The position numbers and the translations under genes were made by a program. This document shows, piece after piece, positions 1 to 5,860 of a stretch of DNA of 8,319 nt. This DNA comes from an uncultured Oscillospiraceae bacterium (GTDB taxonomy: Bacteria; Bacillota; Clostridia; Oscillospirales; Oscillospiraceae), in the NCBI GenBank assembly GCA_934668605.1, contig CAKUNY010000085.1:1-8319 (forward strand), written 5' to 3'. The number at the start of each line of letters is the position of its first letter. The first letter of the stretch is position 1. The notes beneath the pieces are model-generated. The model saw only the letters and a list, made by a program, of their open reading frames with translations. It was not told where the DNA came from and searched no databases.

Positions 1-41
1 ACCCGTTCAATATCCTGCTGCATGTCAAATTTGTTAATCAT
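1..41 (-). CDS. hpt: Hypoxanthine phosphoribosyltransferase, N-terminal fragment (partial)
   Basis: Only the first 13 codons are in the window; the gene runs off the left edge. The translation from the ATG at 41 is MINKFDMQQDIERV, and the MQQDIERV part resembles the N-terminus of Firmicute Hpt, which converts hypoxanthine or guanine plus PRPP to IMP or GMP in purine salvage. The start at 41 is preferred over the in-frame ATG at 23 because an AAGAGGA Shine-Dalgarno lies 6 nt before it. Its ATG overlaps the tilS stop as ATGA, suggesting translational coupling. In many Firmicutes hpt follows tilS, and in some the two are fused; here they are separate. The identification rests on a very short peptide plus this context, so it is likely but not proven. 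Confidence 0.72.
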   Translation of the reverse strand, partial: MINKFDMQQDIER

Positions 42-1405
42 TGCGTATCCTCTTTCTGTATATACTCTTTTTCATGCGCAAAATGAATCAGAATGGCAGC
101 CGAACCCGGCTGCGCGCCGTGCTCGCTCGACACGGCAAAGGGATAGACCAGAAGCACCTTCGCGCCGTCCGTCACGACGGGAACCAGCTCCCGCTGAGAG
201 GCGGGAATTTTCCGGTCGATGAAGAGCTTCTTAAGCGTCCTTCGTCCGCCGGGGAGGCGAATCTCGTCGCCGGGCTTTCTCGGACGGATGAGAAGATTTT
301 CTGGTGCTTCTATCGTATCATATTTGAAAGCAAATGTGCAGGGGCTTTGCATCGATTTTTCGAAATTTTTTACGAACCGGCACGAAACGCGCAGCGAAAG
401 CTCCGGAAGCTCCGTTTCACCGCCCGGAGAAAGCGGCTTCGGTGAAAAGGCTACTGGCTTCTCGCGCAAGTCCAGCGTCAGCACATCGTAGCTCCGAAGA
501 AGGTGCTTTCCGCCCGGGAGCGCAATGGACTGCGAACCATTGTTTCCGGATACGAGCTGCATCAAGGCCTCTACATGCGCGCGGGACGGCTTCGAAATCG
601 AAAGCTCCGTCAGAAGCCGCCGCATTGCCCGCGCGAAAAGCGCCTCCGGCGCGTCCTGCAAAACACGGCACGACCAGGCGCCATCCGGCAGCAGCGCCCG
701 ATGCAGGAGGGAAGCGGCCTCACTGTCTAAATATGCGTCCTCCGCGCGCAAGATTTCTCCCATATGGAAAACGCTCTCCGACAGTTTCGGGTTTTCGCGC
801 GCAAGCAGCGGCACAACCTCATGCCGCAGGCGGTTCCGAAGGGGAAGGGAGGATGCGTTCGAGGAATCCTCCACGTGGGAAAGCGCGTGCTTTTTTAAGT
901 AAGCTTCGACCTCCGCGCGCGAGACGCAGAGCAGAGGCCTGACGATCCTGCCGCGCCTGGGCGGAATGCCGCAAAGCCCGCGCAGCGCCGTGCCGCGCAC
1001 GAGATTTAAAAGAACCGTCTCTAAATTGTCGTCCTGCGTGTGCGCCGTGGCCACAAGCCCTCCGAGGCTCTCAAAGAACCGATACCGAAGGACTCTCGCC
1101 GCTTCCTCCACGCTCTCTCCTGTCTGATCGCAGCGCGGCAGAACATCCGCGCGCGCGACGGTGAGCGGCACGCCGAGGCTTTCACAGAAGCTTCGCACAA
1201 ACGCTTCATCGCGGTCGGATTCTTTCCCTCGCAGCTGGTGATTCAGGTGCGCAGCTTCGATCGTGATTTGCAGCTCCTTCTGAAGCGACACCATCGCGTG
1301 AAGCAGGCACACCGAGTCTTTTCCGCCCGAGACGGCGCAGACGAGCGCAGCGCCCGGGCTGATCAGCTCGTTTTCCCGGATGAAGCGGAGCAGCTTATCC
1401 CTCAT
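38..1405 (-). CDS. tilS: tRNA(Ile)-lysidine synthetase
   Basis: TilS uses ATP and lysine to turn C34 of the CAU-anticodon tRNA-Ile into lysidine, switching its reading from AUG to AUA and its charging from Met to Ile; it acts in the cytoplasm and is normally essential. The 455-residue product (usual range about 430-470) has the PP-loop SGGKDS at residues 26-31, a HLNHQLRG segment near 53-60, AHTQDDNLET near 121-130, RNRLRHEVVP near 190-199 and a C-terminal tRNA-binding segment from about 371 (RPRKPGDEIRLPGGRR, then KKLF). The ATG at 1405 is chosen because the protein then begins MRDKLLRFI just before the PP-loop, and a GGAG lies 7 nt upstream. A longer open frame reaching 1645 lies inside dnaB and is not used. 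The start overlaps the dnaB stop by 11 bp and the stop overlaps the hpt start by 4 bp, so expression is probably coupled. Confidence 0.96.
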   Translation of the reverse strand: MRDKLLRFIRENELISPGAALVCAVSGGKDSVCLLHAMVSLQKELQITIEAAHLNHQLRGKESDRDEAFVRSFCESLGVPLTVARADVLPRCDQTGESVEEAARVLRYRFFESLGGLVATAHTQDDNLETVLLNLVRGTALRGLCGIPPRRGRIVRPLLCVSRAEVEAYLKKHALSHVEDSSNASSLPLRNRLRHEVVPLLARENPKLSESVFHMGEILRAEDAYLDSEAASLLHRALLPDGAWSCRVLQDAPEALFARAMRRLLTELSISKPSRAHVEALMQLVSGNNGSQSIALPGGKHLLRSYDVLTLDLREKPVAFSPKPLSPGGETELPELSLRVSCRFVKNFEKSMQSPCTFAFKYDTIEAPENLLIRPRKPGDEIRLPGGRRTLKKLFIDRKIPASQRELVPVVTDGAKVLLVYPFAVSSEHGAQPGSAAILIHFAHEKEYIQKEDTQ

Positions 1406-2738
1406 GCTTCCACTCCAGATCGGAGAACGTCGTGTACTGCGGCATCCACTGCGTCTTGACCGTTCCAGTCTCGCCGTGACGGTTCTTGGCGATGATGATT
1501 TCCGCGATGTTCTTTTCTTCGGTGTTGGGATTATAGTAGTCGTCGCGGTAGATGAACATGACCGAGTCCGCGTCCTGCTCGATAGCGCCGGATTCGCGAA
1601 GATCGGACAGCATCGGCCGTTTATCGGTTCGAGACTCGTTCGCACGCGACAGCTGGCTCAGACACACGACCGGAACGTTCAGCTCCTTGGCCATGATTTT
1701 GAGCGCTCTTGAAATTTCACTCACGACCGTCACGCGGTTTTCTCCCGATTTTCCGGGTGCGGCGGAGGTCATCAACTGCAAATAGTCGATGAGCACAAGG
1801 CCGAGGTTCTCGAGCCGCCTGCATTTGGCGTTCATTTCGGCAACCGTGATGGCCGGGTTGTCGTCGACCCGGATATCCGTCTGGCTGAGGGCAGAGGACG
1901 CGATGGAGAGCTTGTTCCAGTCCTCCTCCGTGAGTTTTCCCGTGACGAGCTTTTGGTTATCGACGAAGCTTTCGTTTGACAAAAGGCGCATCGCCAGCTG
2001 CTCGCGGGACATTTCGAGCGAGAAAAACGCGACAGTCTTATTGGTACTCTTTGCGACGGAAAGCGCAACGTTCAGCGCCATCGACGTTTTGCCCATGCCG
2101 GGCCGGGCCGCGATGAGCAGAAGGTCTGAATTATTGAGGCCGTTGATCTTTTTGTCGAGATCGTGAAGCCCGGTAGAAAGGCCCGGAATGTCGTTTCCGG
2201 ATTCGGCCAGCTCTTCGAGGCGGTCGTAGACGTTGATGAGAACTTTACCGATGTGCTGGAGGCTGTCGCCGGAGTTTTCCTTGCGGAGGCTGTAGACCTT
2301 TTTTTCGGCGGCCTCGAGCATCTCCTGCGCCGTGCCGACGCCCTCCTGCACCATCGTTGTGATCTCATCCGCCGCCGCAGCAAGGTTCCGCATGAGCGCC
2401 TTGTCGTGGACGATGGCGCAGTACTGCTTGACGTTGGCGGCGGTTGGCGTGATTTGCAGGAGCTGGGAAATGTAATCGTAGGAATGCGCCTCGTCATACA
2501 CGCCGCGCTCTTTCATCTTGTCGAGCACGGTGACGGGGTCGATGTGCTGCGAGAAGTTGAACATCGTATAGATCGTCTCGAAGATCTCACGGTTCTGCTG
2601 CAAATAGAACTCGTCCGGCTGCAAGAATGAAATGACGTCCGGCACGCACCGCTCGTCAATGAGCATGGAGCCGAGCACGGACTGCTCCGCCTCCAGCGAC
2701 TGCGGCACCTGACGGGTCAGAAGCTCTTCCAAAGGCAT
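1395..2738 (-). CDS. dnaB: Replicative DNA helicase, DnaB family
   Basis: This is the hexameric 5'-3' helicase of the replication fork (called DnaC in Bacillus subtilis). The 447 residues match the family length of about 440-455. Residues about 10-110 are the DnaB N-terminal domain (begins QSLEAEQSVLGSML), followed by a linker and the RecA-like ATPase domain from about 185. Visible motifs are Walker A GMGKT at 214-218, the catalytic Glu in SLEMS (E242), Walker B LVLIDYLQL with D318, CLSQLSRANESR with Q362, DLRESGAIEQDAD at 379-391, and AKNRHGETG at 417-425 with the likely arginine finger R420. No intein or insertion is seen. The ATG at 2738 follows a near-perfect GAGGAGGTGA Shine-Dalgarno 6 nt upstream, so initiation should be strong and not depend on coupling to rplI, which ends 66 bp before. 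The stop overlaps the start of tilS. Confidence 0.98.
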   Translation of the reverse strand: MPLEELLTRQVPQSLEAEQSVLGSMLIDERCVPDVISFLQPDEFYLQQNREIFETIYTMFNFSQHIDPVTVLDKMKERGVYDEAHSYDYISQLLQITPTAANVKQYCAIVHDKALMRNLAAAADEITTMVQEGVGTAQEMLEAAEKKVYSLRKENSGDSLQHIGKVLINVYDRLEELAESGNDIPGLSTGLHDLDKKINGLNNSDLLLIAARPGMGKTSMALNVALSVAKSTNKTVAFFSLEMSREQLAMRLLSNESFVDNQKLVTGKLTEEDWNKLSIASSALSQTDIRVDDNPAITVAEMNAKCRRLENLGLVLIDYLQLMTSAAPGKSGENRVTVVSEISRALKIMAKELNVPVVCLSQLSRANESRTDKRPMLSDLRESGAIEQDADSVMFIYRDDYYNPNTEEKNIAEIIIAKNRHGETGTVKTQWMPQYTTFSDLEWKHEG

Positions 2739-2764
2739 CGATGTTCACCTCCTCGTTGAATTTA

Positions 2765-2800
2765 CATAAGAACTAATAATTTTGTTATAGTAAACTTATG
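2765..2800 (-). repeat. AT-rich imperfect inverted repeat between rplI and dnaB
   Basis: In the 66-bp gap, CATAAG (2765-2770) and CTTATG (2795-2800) are perfect inverted repeats. Inside them are short complementary arms (ACT plus ATAA against TTAT plus AGT, with one bulged A) around a TTTTG loop. The transcript would form a weak AT-rich stem between the rplI stop and the dnaB ribosome binding site. There is no following T-run, so it does not look like a terminator. It could be a processing or stability element, or it could be chance in AT-rich spacer DNA. Confidence 0.35.
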
Positions 2801-2804
2801 CGGC

Positions 2805-3248
2805 TTATAATTCTTTGACTTCGACCTTGAGGTCGGCGGTGATTTCGTAGCCGAGCTTGCACTTGGCGGTGTAGACGCCGGTGGTCTTGATGGGGTCGAT
2901 GACGACCTTGCGCTTATCGAGCGCGATGCCCTCCTGCTTTTCGAGCGCTTCCGCGATTTCCGCGTTCGTGACCGAGCCGAAGAGCTTCCCGGCGCCGCCG
3001 CCCTTGGCCATGACGACAACGGTCATGTCCTTCATCTTCTTGGAGATTTCTAGAGCCTCGGCGCGCTCTTTGGCCTGCCGCTCCTGGGTGGCCTTGTCGT
3101 TCATGCGCATGGTGTTGATGTTGTCGGCGTTCGCCTCCTGCGCAAGCTTCTTGGGAAGCAGGAAGTTTCTGGCGTAGCCGTCGGATACCTCGATCATCTG
3201 GCCGCGCTTGCCTTTGCCGCGGACGTCCTGCGTTAAAATAACTTTCAT
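2805..3248 (-). CDS. rplI: 50S ribosomal protein bL9
   Basis: bL9 binds 23S rRNA at the base of the L1 stalk and helps maintain reading frame. The 147 residues match the usual 145-150. The N-terminal RNA-binding domain (1 to about 50) begins MKVILTQDVRGKGKRG and carries the family signature GQMIEVSDGYARNFLLP at 16-32. A charged connecting helix (about 50-75) leads to the C-terminal domain, which contains GGGAGKLFGSVT at 83-94 and IDPIKTTGVYTAK near 117-129. The ATG at 3248 has AAAGGAG 9 nt upstream. The gene lies 44 bp after gdpP and before dnaB, an arrangement common in Firmicutes, and most likely uses the gdpP promoter because no convincing promoter is visible in the gap. Confidence 0.98.
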   Translation of the reverse strand: MKVILTQDVRGKGKRGQMIEVSDGYARNFLLPKKLAQEANADNINTMRMNDKATQERQAKERAEALEISKKMKDMTVVVMAKGGGAGKLFGSVTNAEIAEALEKQEGIALDKRKVVIDPIKTTGVYTAKCKLGYEITADLKVEVKEL

Positions 3249-3292
3249 AGCGATAAGCTCCTTTCAGCTGTTAATATCAAAAATATCAGAAG

Positions 3293-5272
3293 TTACGATT
3301 CATAGAACTGGTCGATGGAAGCAACAAGTTCCGTGAGCACCTCGCGCACAGACTTGTTCTTAATTTGTGCGCCTGCCGTGGCCGCGTTTCCGCCGCCGCC
3401 CAGCTTTTCAAGCACGACCTGCACGTTGCACGAGCCGATCGAGCGCGCGGAGAGGAAGACCACGTCCCCGTCCGGATAGAGAACGAAGGAGGTCATAATG
3501 CCGGAAATGTTCAGAAGCTCGTCGGCTGCCTGTGCGGCGATGGTCCTCGGCACCGTATGGTCAACGGCCGCAATCGCAATTTCGTTGCGGTACAGCCGTG
3601 CCGACTGGATAATATGGTAGCGCACGATGGTCGCGTCCAGATCGTTCTGGAACAGCTTCATCACATCGACGGTATCCGCGCCTGCCCGGCGCAAGAATGC
3701 CGCGGCCTCAAAGGTGCGCGAGCCTGTGCGCACGGAGAACTTCTTCGTATCGAGCACGATACCGGCAAGAAGAGACTGCGCCTCAATCGGGCGGATGTCC
3801 CGCTGGTCGACGGCGTACTGCAAAAGCTCTGTCACAAGTTCGGAGGCAGACGACGCGAACGGCTCATGGAGGTTCAGAACGACCTGCTCAATGTAATCTG
3901 CCGCTCTTCTGTGGTGGTCAATGACGGCCACGCGGGGAATGGACTCCAGCAGCGCGCGCGACTCGACCTGATCGGGCCGGTTCGTATCGACGACAATGAG
4001 AAGACTCTTCGGGTCTGCCGCCACGAGCGCGTCTTCGCCAGAAATGAATGCACCGGAAAAATCGGACGAAGCCTTGAGCTCGGCAAGCAGGCTCCCAGAG
4101 GCGTTCTTTTCCAAGTCCATGACGATCTGCGCCGTTTTTCCGCGTTTGCGGCACAGGCAGCTGATACCGACCGCCGCGCCCAATGCATCTAAGTCCGCCA
4201 TCTTGTGGCCCATGACGAAGACCTTGCTCGACTGGGCGATGAGCTCGGAGAGGGAACCGGCCACCACGCGGGACTTGACCCTCGTGCGACGCTCGGTCTC
4301 CTTGGTCCTGCCGCCGTAGAAGGCAAAATTGTACCGGTCCTTGATGACGGCCTGATCGCCGCCGCGCGAGAGCGCCATCTCGATAGAGAGATTCGCGAAC
4401 GAATAGTTTTCCTCAAACGAGCTTCCGTCCTTGCCGATGCCAAGCGAGATCGTCGCGTTTACGCCTGCCGGGTTCACGACGGCGCGAATTGCGTCTAAGA
4501 TCGAGAACTTGCCCTCCTGAAGCCGGGAGAGGTCCTTGCTTTCAAAGAGCAGAAGATACCGGTTGCGCTCCATCTTGCGGCACAGCGCGTGAAGCCCTGT
4601 GACCCAGCCGGAGACAGCCTCGTTGATCTGTGCATCGAGCTTCGAAATGGTTGAGTCCGGCAGGTTGCTCATGAGTTCGTCGTAGTTATCAATGAGGATG
4701 ACCGCCGTGATGGGGCGCGTGCGCAGAAACTCGTCGCGCACATTGAACATCTCCGTCATGTCAACAAAGAAGATGGTCGCAAGACGTACGGTCGTCTCGT
4801 CGTCCTCCGAACGGACATAGTTTCCGTAGATGCGGTATCGGCGCGCGCCAATCAGCTGGTCTCCGGGAAGCTCGCTGCGCCCTTCGCGCAGCCACCCGGT
4901 CGTAAAGCCGGGGACAACAGCGTCCAGCGTCTGGTACTGCGTGCTGTCGGAAAGACCTGTGATGGCGTAAAAGCCGTCGTTGCCCCAGATGATCTCACCC
5001 TCCGGCAGGCGGATGACGGCCATCGGAAACGGAGAGCCCGCGTGGACGGAGATCCCTTCTGCGTCAGTTGCGCTCTGCACGTAGCGCATGAGCGCGTTTC
5101 TGCGCCGGACGGAGAGAAGACGGCTGACCACCATCACGATGACGGTCACAACCAGCTCGCCCACCGCGAGATAATACTGGTCAAAAAGCGCCGCGGCCGC
5201 CGCAAAGGCCAGCATGATCAGGCAGTACCAGAATACGCCGGGCTGTAGAAGCTTTGCAACATGCTTGTTCAT
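3293..5272 (-). CDS. gdpP: Membrane-bound cyclic-di-AMP phosphodiesterase GdpP (YybT family)
   Basis: GdpP hydrolyses the second messenger c-di-AMP to pApA with Mn2+, affecting potassium balance, wall stress and beta-lactam tolerance. The 659 residues equal the usual family length. Order of parts: two transmembrane helices at about 12-30 and 33-53; a PAS-like domain about 75-175 (PFPMAVI, then GEIIWGNDGFYAITG); a degenerate GGDEF domain about 185-315, where RNRYLLLFE stands in place of a GGDEF motif, as in other GdpP proteins; and a DHH/DHHA1 catalytic domain from about 340. Metal-site residues are present: GHKMADLD (H356, D360, D362), VVDTNR (D429), IDHH (D452-H454) and LDTKK (D508). The DHHA1 glycine motif reads GGGGN at 625-629, whereas the motif I know from the family is GGGGH. 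The ATG at 5272 has an AGAGGAGG Shine-Dalgarno about 11 nt upstream. It is the first gene of the leftward operon. Confidence 0.96.
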   Translation of the reverse strand: MNKHVAKLLQPGVFWYCLIMLAFAAAAALFDQYYLAVGELVVTVIVMVVSRLLSVRRRNALMRYVQSATDAEGISVHAGSPFPMAVIRLPEGEIIWGNDGFYAITGLSDSTQYQTLDAVVPGFTTGWLREGRSELPGDQLIGARRYRIYGNYVRSEDDETTVRLATIFFVDMTEMFNVRDEFLRTRPITAVILIDNYDELMSNLPDSTISKLDAQINEAVSGWVTGLHALCRKMERNRYLLLFESKDLSRLQEGKFSILDAIRAVVNPAGVNATISLGIGKDGSSFEENYSFANLSIEMALSRGGDQAVIKDRYNFAFYGGRTKETERRTRVKSRVVAGSLSELIAQSSKVFVMGHKMADLDALGAAVGISCLCRKRGKTAQIVMDLEKNASGSLLAELKASSDFSGAFISGEDALVAADPKSLLIVVDTNRPDQVESRALLESIPRVAVIDHHRRAADYIEQVVLNLHEPFASSASELVTELLQYAVDQRDIRPIEAQSLLAGIVLDTKKFSVRTGSRTFEAAAFLRRAGADTVDVMKLFQNDLDATIVRYHIIQSARLYRNEIAIAAVDHTVPRTIAAQAADELLNISGIMTSFVLYPDGDVVFLSARSIGSCNVQVVLEKLGGGGNAATAGAQIKNKSVREVLTELVASIDQFYES

Positions 5273-5319
5273 ACGGGTGCACGCCTCCTCTGATCAGGTC
5301 TTTCAGAATAATCATATTC

Positions 5320-5348
5320 ATTATAGCAAATCTTTCTCGTCTTTACAA
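5320..5348 (-). promoter_or_regulatory. Sigma-A promoter of the gdpP-rplI-dnaB-tilS-hpt operon
   Basis: Reading the minus strand, TTGTAA (5348-5343, four of six to TTGACA) is followed by a 17-bp spacer and a perfect TATAAT (5325-5320). The expected transcript start is near 5313, giving a 5' UTR of about 40 nt that includes the gdpP Shine-Dalgarno. No other good promoter is seen in front of gdpP. The DNA from 5349 to about 5450, between this promoter and the divergent rnj promoter, has no gene or clear operator that I can support. Confidence 0.75.
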
Positions 5349-5457
5349 GCTGTGTTTGCGGCTTCCTATAGCCCAAAATGCAGAGGTTCCGCGGAGCGGT
5401 TCGTTTGGCCGGAAAGGGGCTTTTTACGGAATCGACAAAAAATAACGAAAAATTTTG

Positions 5458-5486
5458 TATACTTTTTGAAGATGCTGTGCTATACT
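5458..5486 (+). promoter_or_regulatory. Probable extended -10 promoter for the rnj leader
   Basis: TATACT at 5481-5486 is preceded by TGC, giving the extended -10 form TGnTATACT. At 17-bp spacing the -35 position (5458-5463) also reads TATACT, only three of six matches to TTGACA, so recognition would depend on the extended -10. The upstream copy of TATACT could itself be a -10 box, but no good -35 lies before it. The expected transcript start is near 5493. This is the best rightward promoter in the intergenic region, but it is moderate and unproven. Confidence 0.5.
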
Positions 5487-5747
5487 ACCATGTAGCATGA
5501 AAAGTGTGCCCATTTTTTTGAGTAGCCTCAAAGCGGCACAGACGGATTGCATTTGAGGATGCAGACAGCCACTCGCGCTGCTTGCGGTTTGCCCGGGGCG
5601 ATGGGGCGGCCGGAGCGGTACAAGAAGCACAGCCTTCGCAGACAGCCATGGAGAAATCCGACGAGACGGGGTCGGAGAGGCCGAAGCTGTCCGCTGGAAT
5701 TTGTGCGTCCTTTTGGCCTCTGCGTCAGAAAGCCCGCTTGCGCGGGA

Positions 5748-5778
5748 CGGCACAGGAACTGCCTGCGCCGGCGTTTTT
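5748..5778 (+). terminator. Candidate attenuator/intrinsic terminator inside the rnj leader
   Basis: CGGC-A-CAGG (5748-5756) pairs with CCTG-C-GCCG (5762-5770): eight base pairs with one A-C mismatch around a 5-nt loop AACTG. Three bases (GCG) then precede TTTTT (5774-5778). The 3-base gap and short T-tract are less than ideal, so it may be only a leader hairpin. If it works, it would end a small RNA of about 280 nt or attenuate rnj before its start codon. Confidence 0.3.
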
Positions 5779-5842
5779 GCGCGATATTTGCGCGCGTTAC
5801 ACAAGAAGCCGGAAATCGGACCGGCAGAACCATGAATTTTTG

Positions 5843-5850
5843 AAAAGAGG
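5843..5850 (+). promoter_or_regulatory. Ribosome binding site that sets the TTG start of rnj
   Basis: AAAAGAGG at 5843-5850 lies 10 nt before TTG at 5861. No ATG in the rnj frame lies near it; the nearest in-frame ATG upstream is at 5648 with no convincing Shine-Dalgarno. This site, together with the normal family N-terminus that follows, decides the start. Confidence 0.75.
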
Positions 5851-5860
5851 TATATACAAT

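Larger units (their letters stand above)
5493..5860 (+). promoter_or_regulatory. Long, GC-rich, highly structured 5' leader of rnj (candidate structured RNA)
   Basis: About 368 nt separate the predicted transcript start from the rnj start codon. Perfect complementary arms, in order: TGTGCC 5505-5510 with GGCACA 5535-5540 enclosing TTTGAG 5517-5522 with CTCAAA 5527-5532; TGCAT 5548-5552 with ATGCA 5559-5563; GACAGC 5641-5646 with GCTGTC 5686-5691 enclosing TCCGAC 5657-5662 with GTCGGA 5671-5676; CCCGC 5733-5737 with GCGGG 5742-5746; CGGC-A-CAGG 5748-5756 with CCTG-C-GCCG 5762-5770; GCGCG 5779-5783 with CGCGC 5791-5795; GCCGG 5808-5812 with CCGGC 5821-5825. Open frames here exist in several frames on both strands, none resembles a known protein, and the one in frame with rnj lacks a convincing ribosome site. 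I do not recognise 6S RNA, RNase P RNA, tmRNA, SRP RNA or a known riboswitch. A structured leader or embedded small RNA is my inference; GC-rich DNA can give some of these stems by chance. Confidence 0.45.

Noticed and set aside
1040..1459. 139-codon rightward frame over tilS and the dnaB end
   Set aside because: It is antisense to clear genes, has no recognisable domain and reflects GC-rich codon use on the other strand.
1406..1645. 80-codon N-terminal extension of the tilS reading frame to an ATG at 1645
   Set aside because: It lies wholly inside dnaB in another frame, has no TilS resemblance, and the ATG at 1405 has a Shine-Dalgarno and gives the normal family N-terminus.
2756..2804. Promoter for dnaB in the rplI-dnaB gap (TTTACT and TATAAC-like boxes, minus strand)
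   Set aside because: The boxes match poorly and spacing does not combine a good -35 with a good -10; AT-rich spacer DNA yields such matches readily.
2762..3019. Ser/Arg-rich 85-codon leftward frame overlapping rplI
   Set aside because: Low-complexity shadow of the rplI reading frame with no ribosome site.
5405..5426. GGCC...GGC-TTTTT near 5410-5425 as a rightward terminator
   Set aside because: The stem is only three or four base pairs and no rightward gene lies upstream.
5424..5843. Open frames of about 98-126 codons on both strands in the gdpP-rnj gap
   Set aside because: Several overlapping frames are open at once in GC-rich DNA, the products are Arg/Ala/Pro-rich without domains, and starts lack good ribosome sites; they look like chance frames.
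5582..5860. 93-codon extension of RNase J starting at the ATG at 5582 (or at 5648)
   Set aside because: The peptide has no family resemblance and no convincing ribosome site. The TTG at 5861 has a Shine-Dalgarno and gives a 551-residue protein of normal length. An extended form is not fully excluded.
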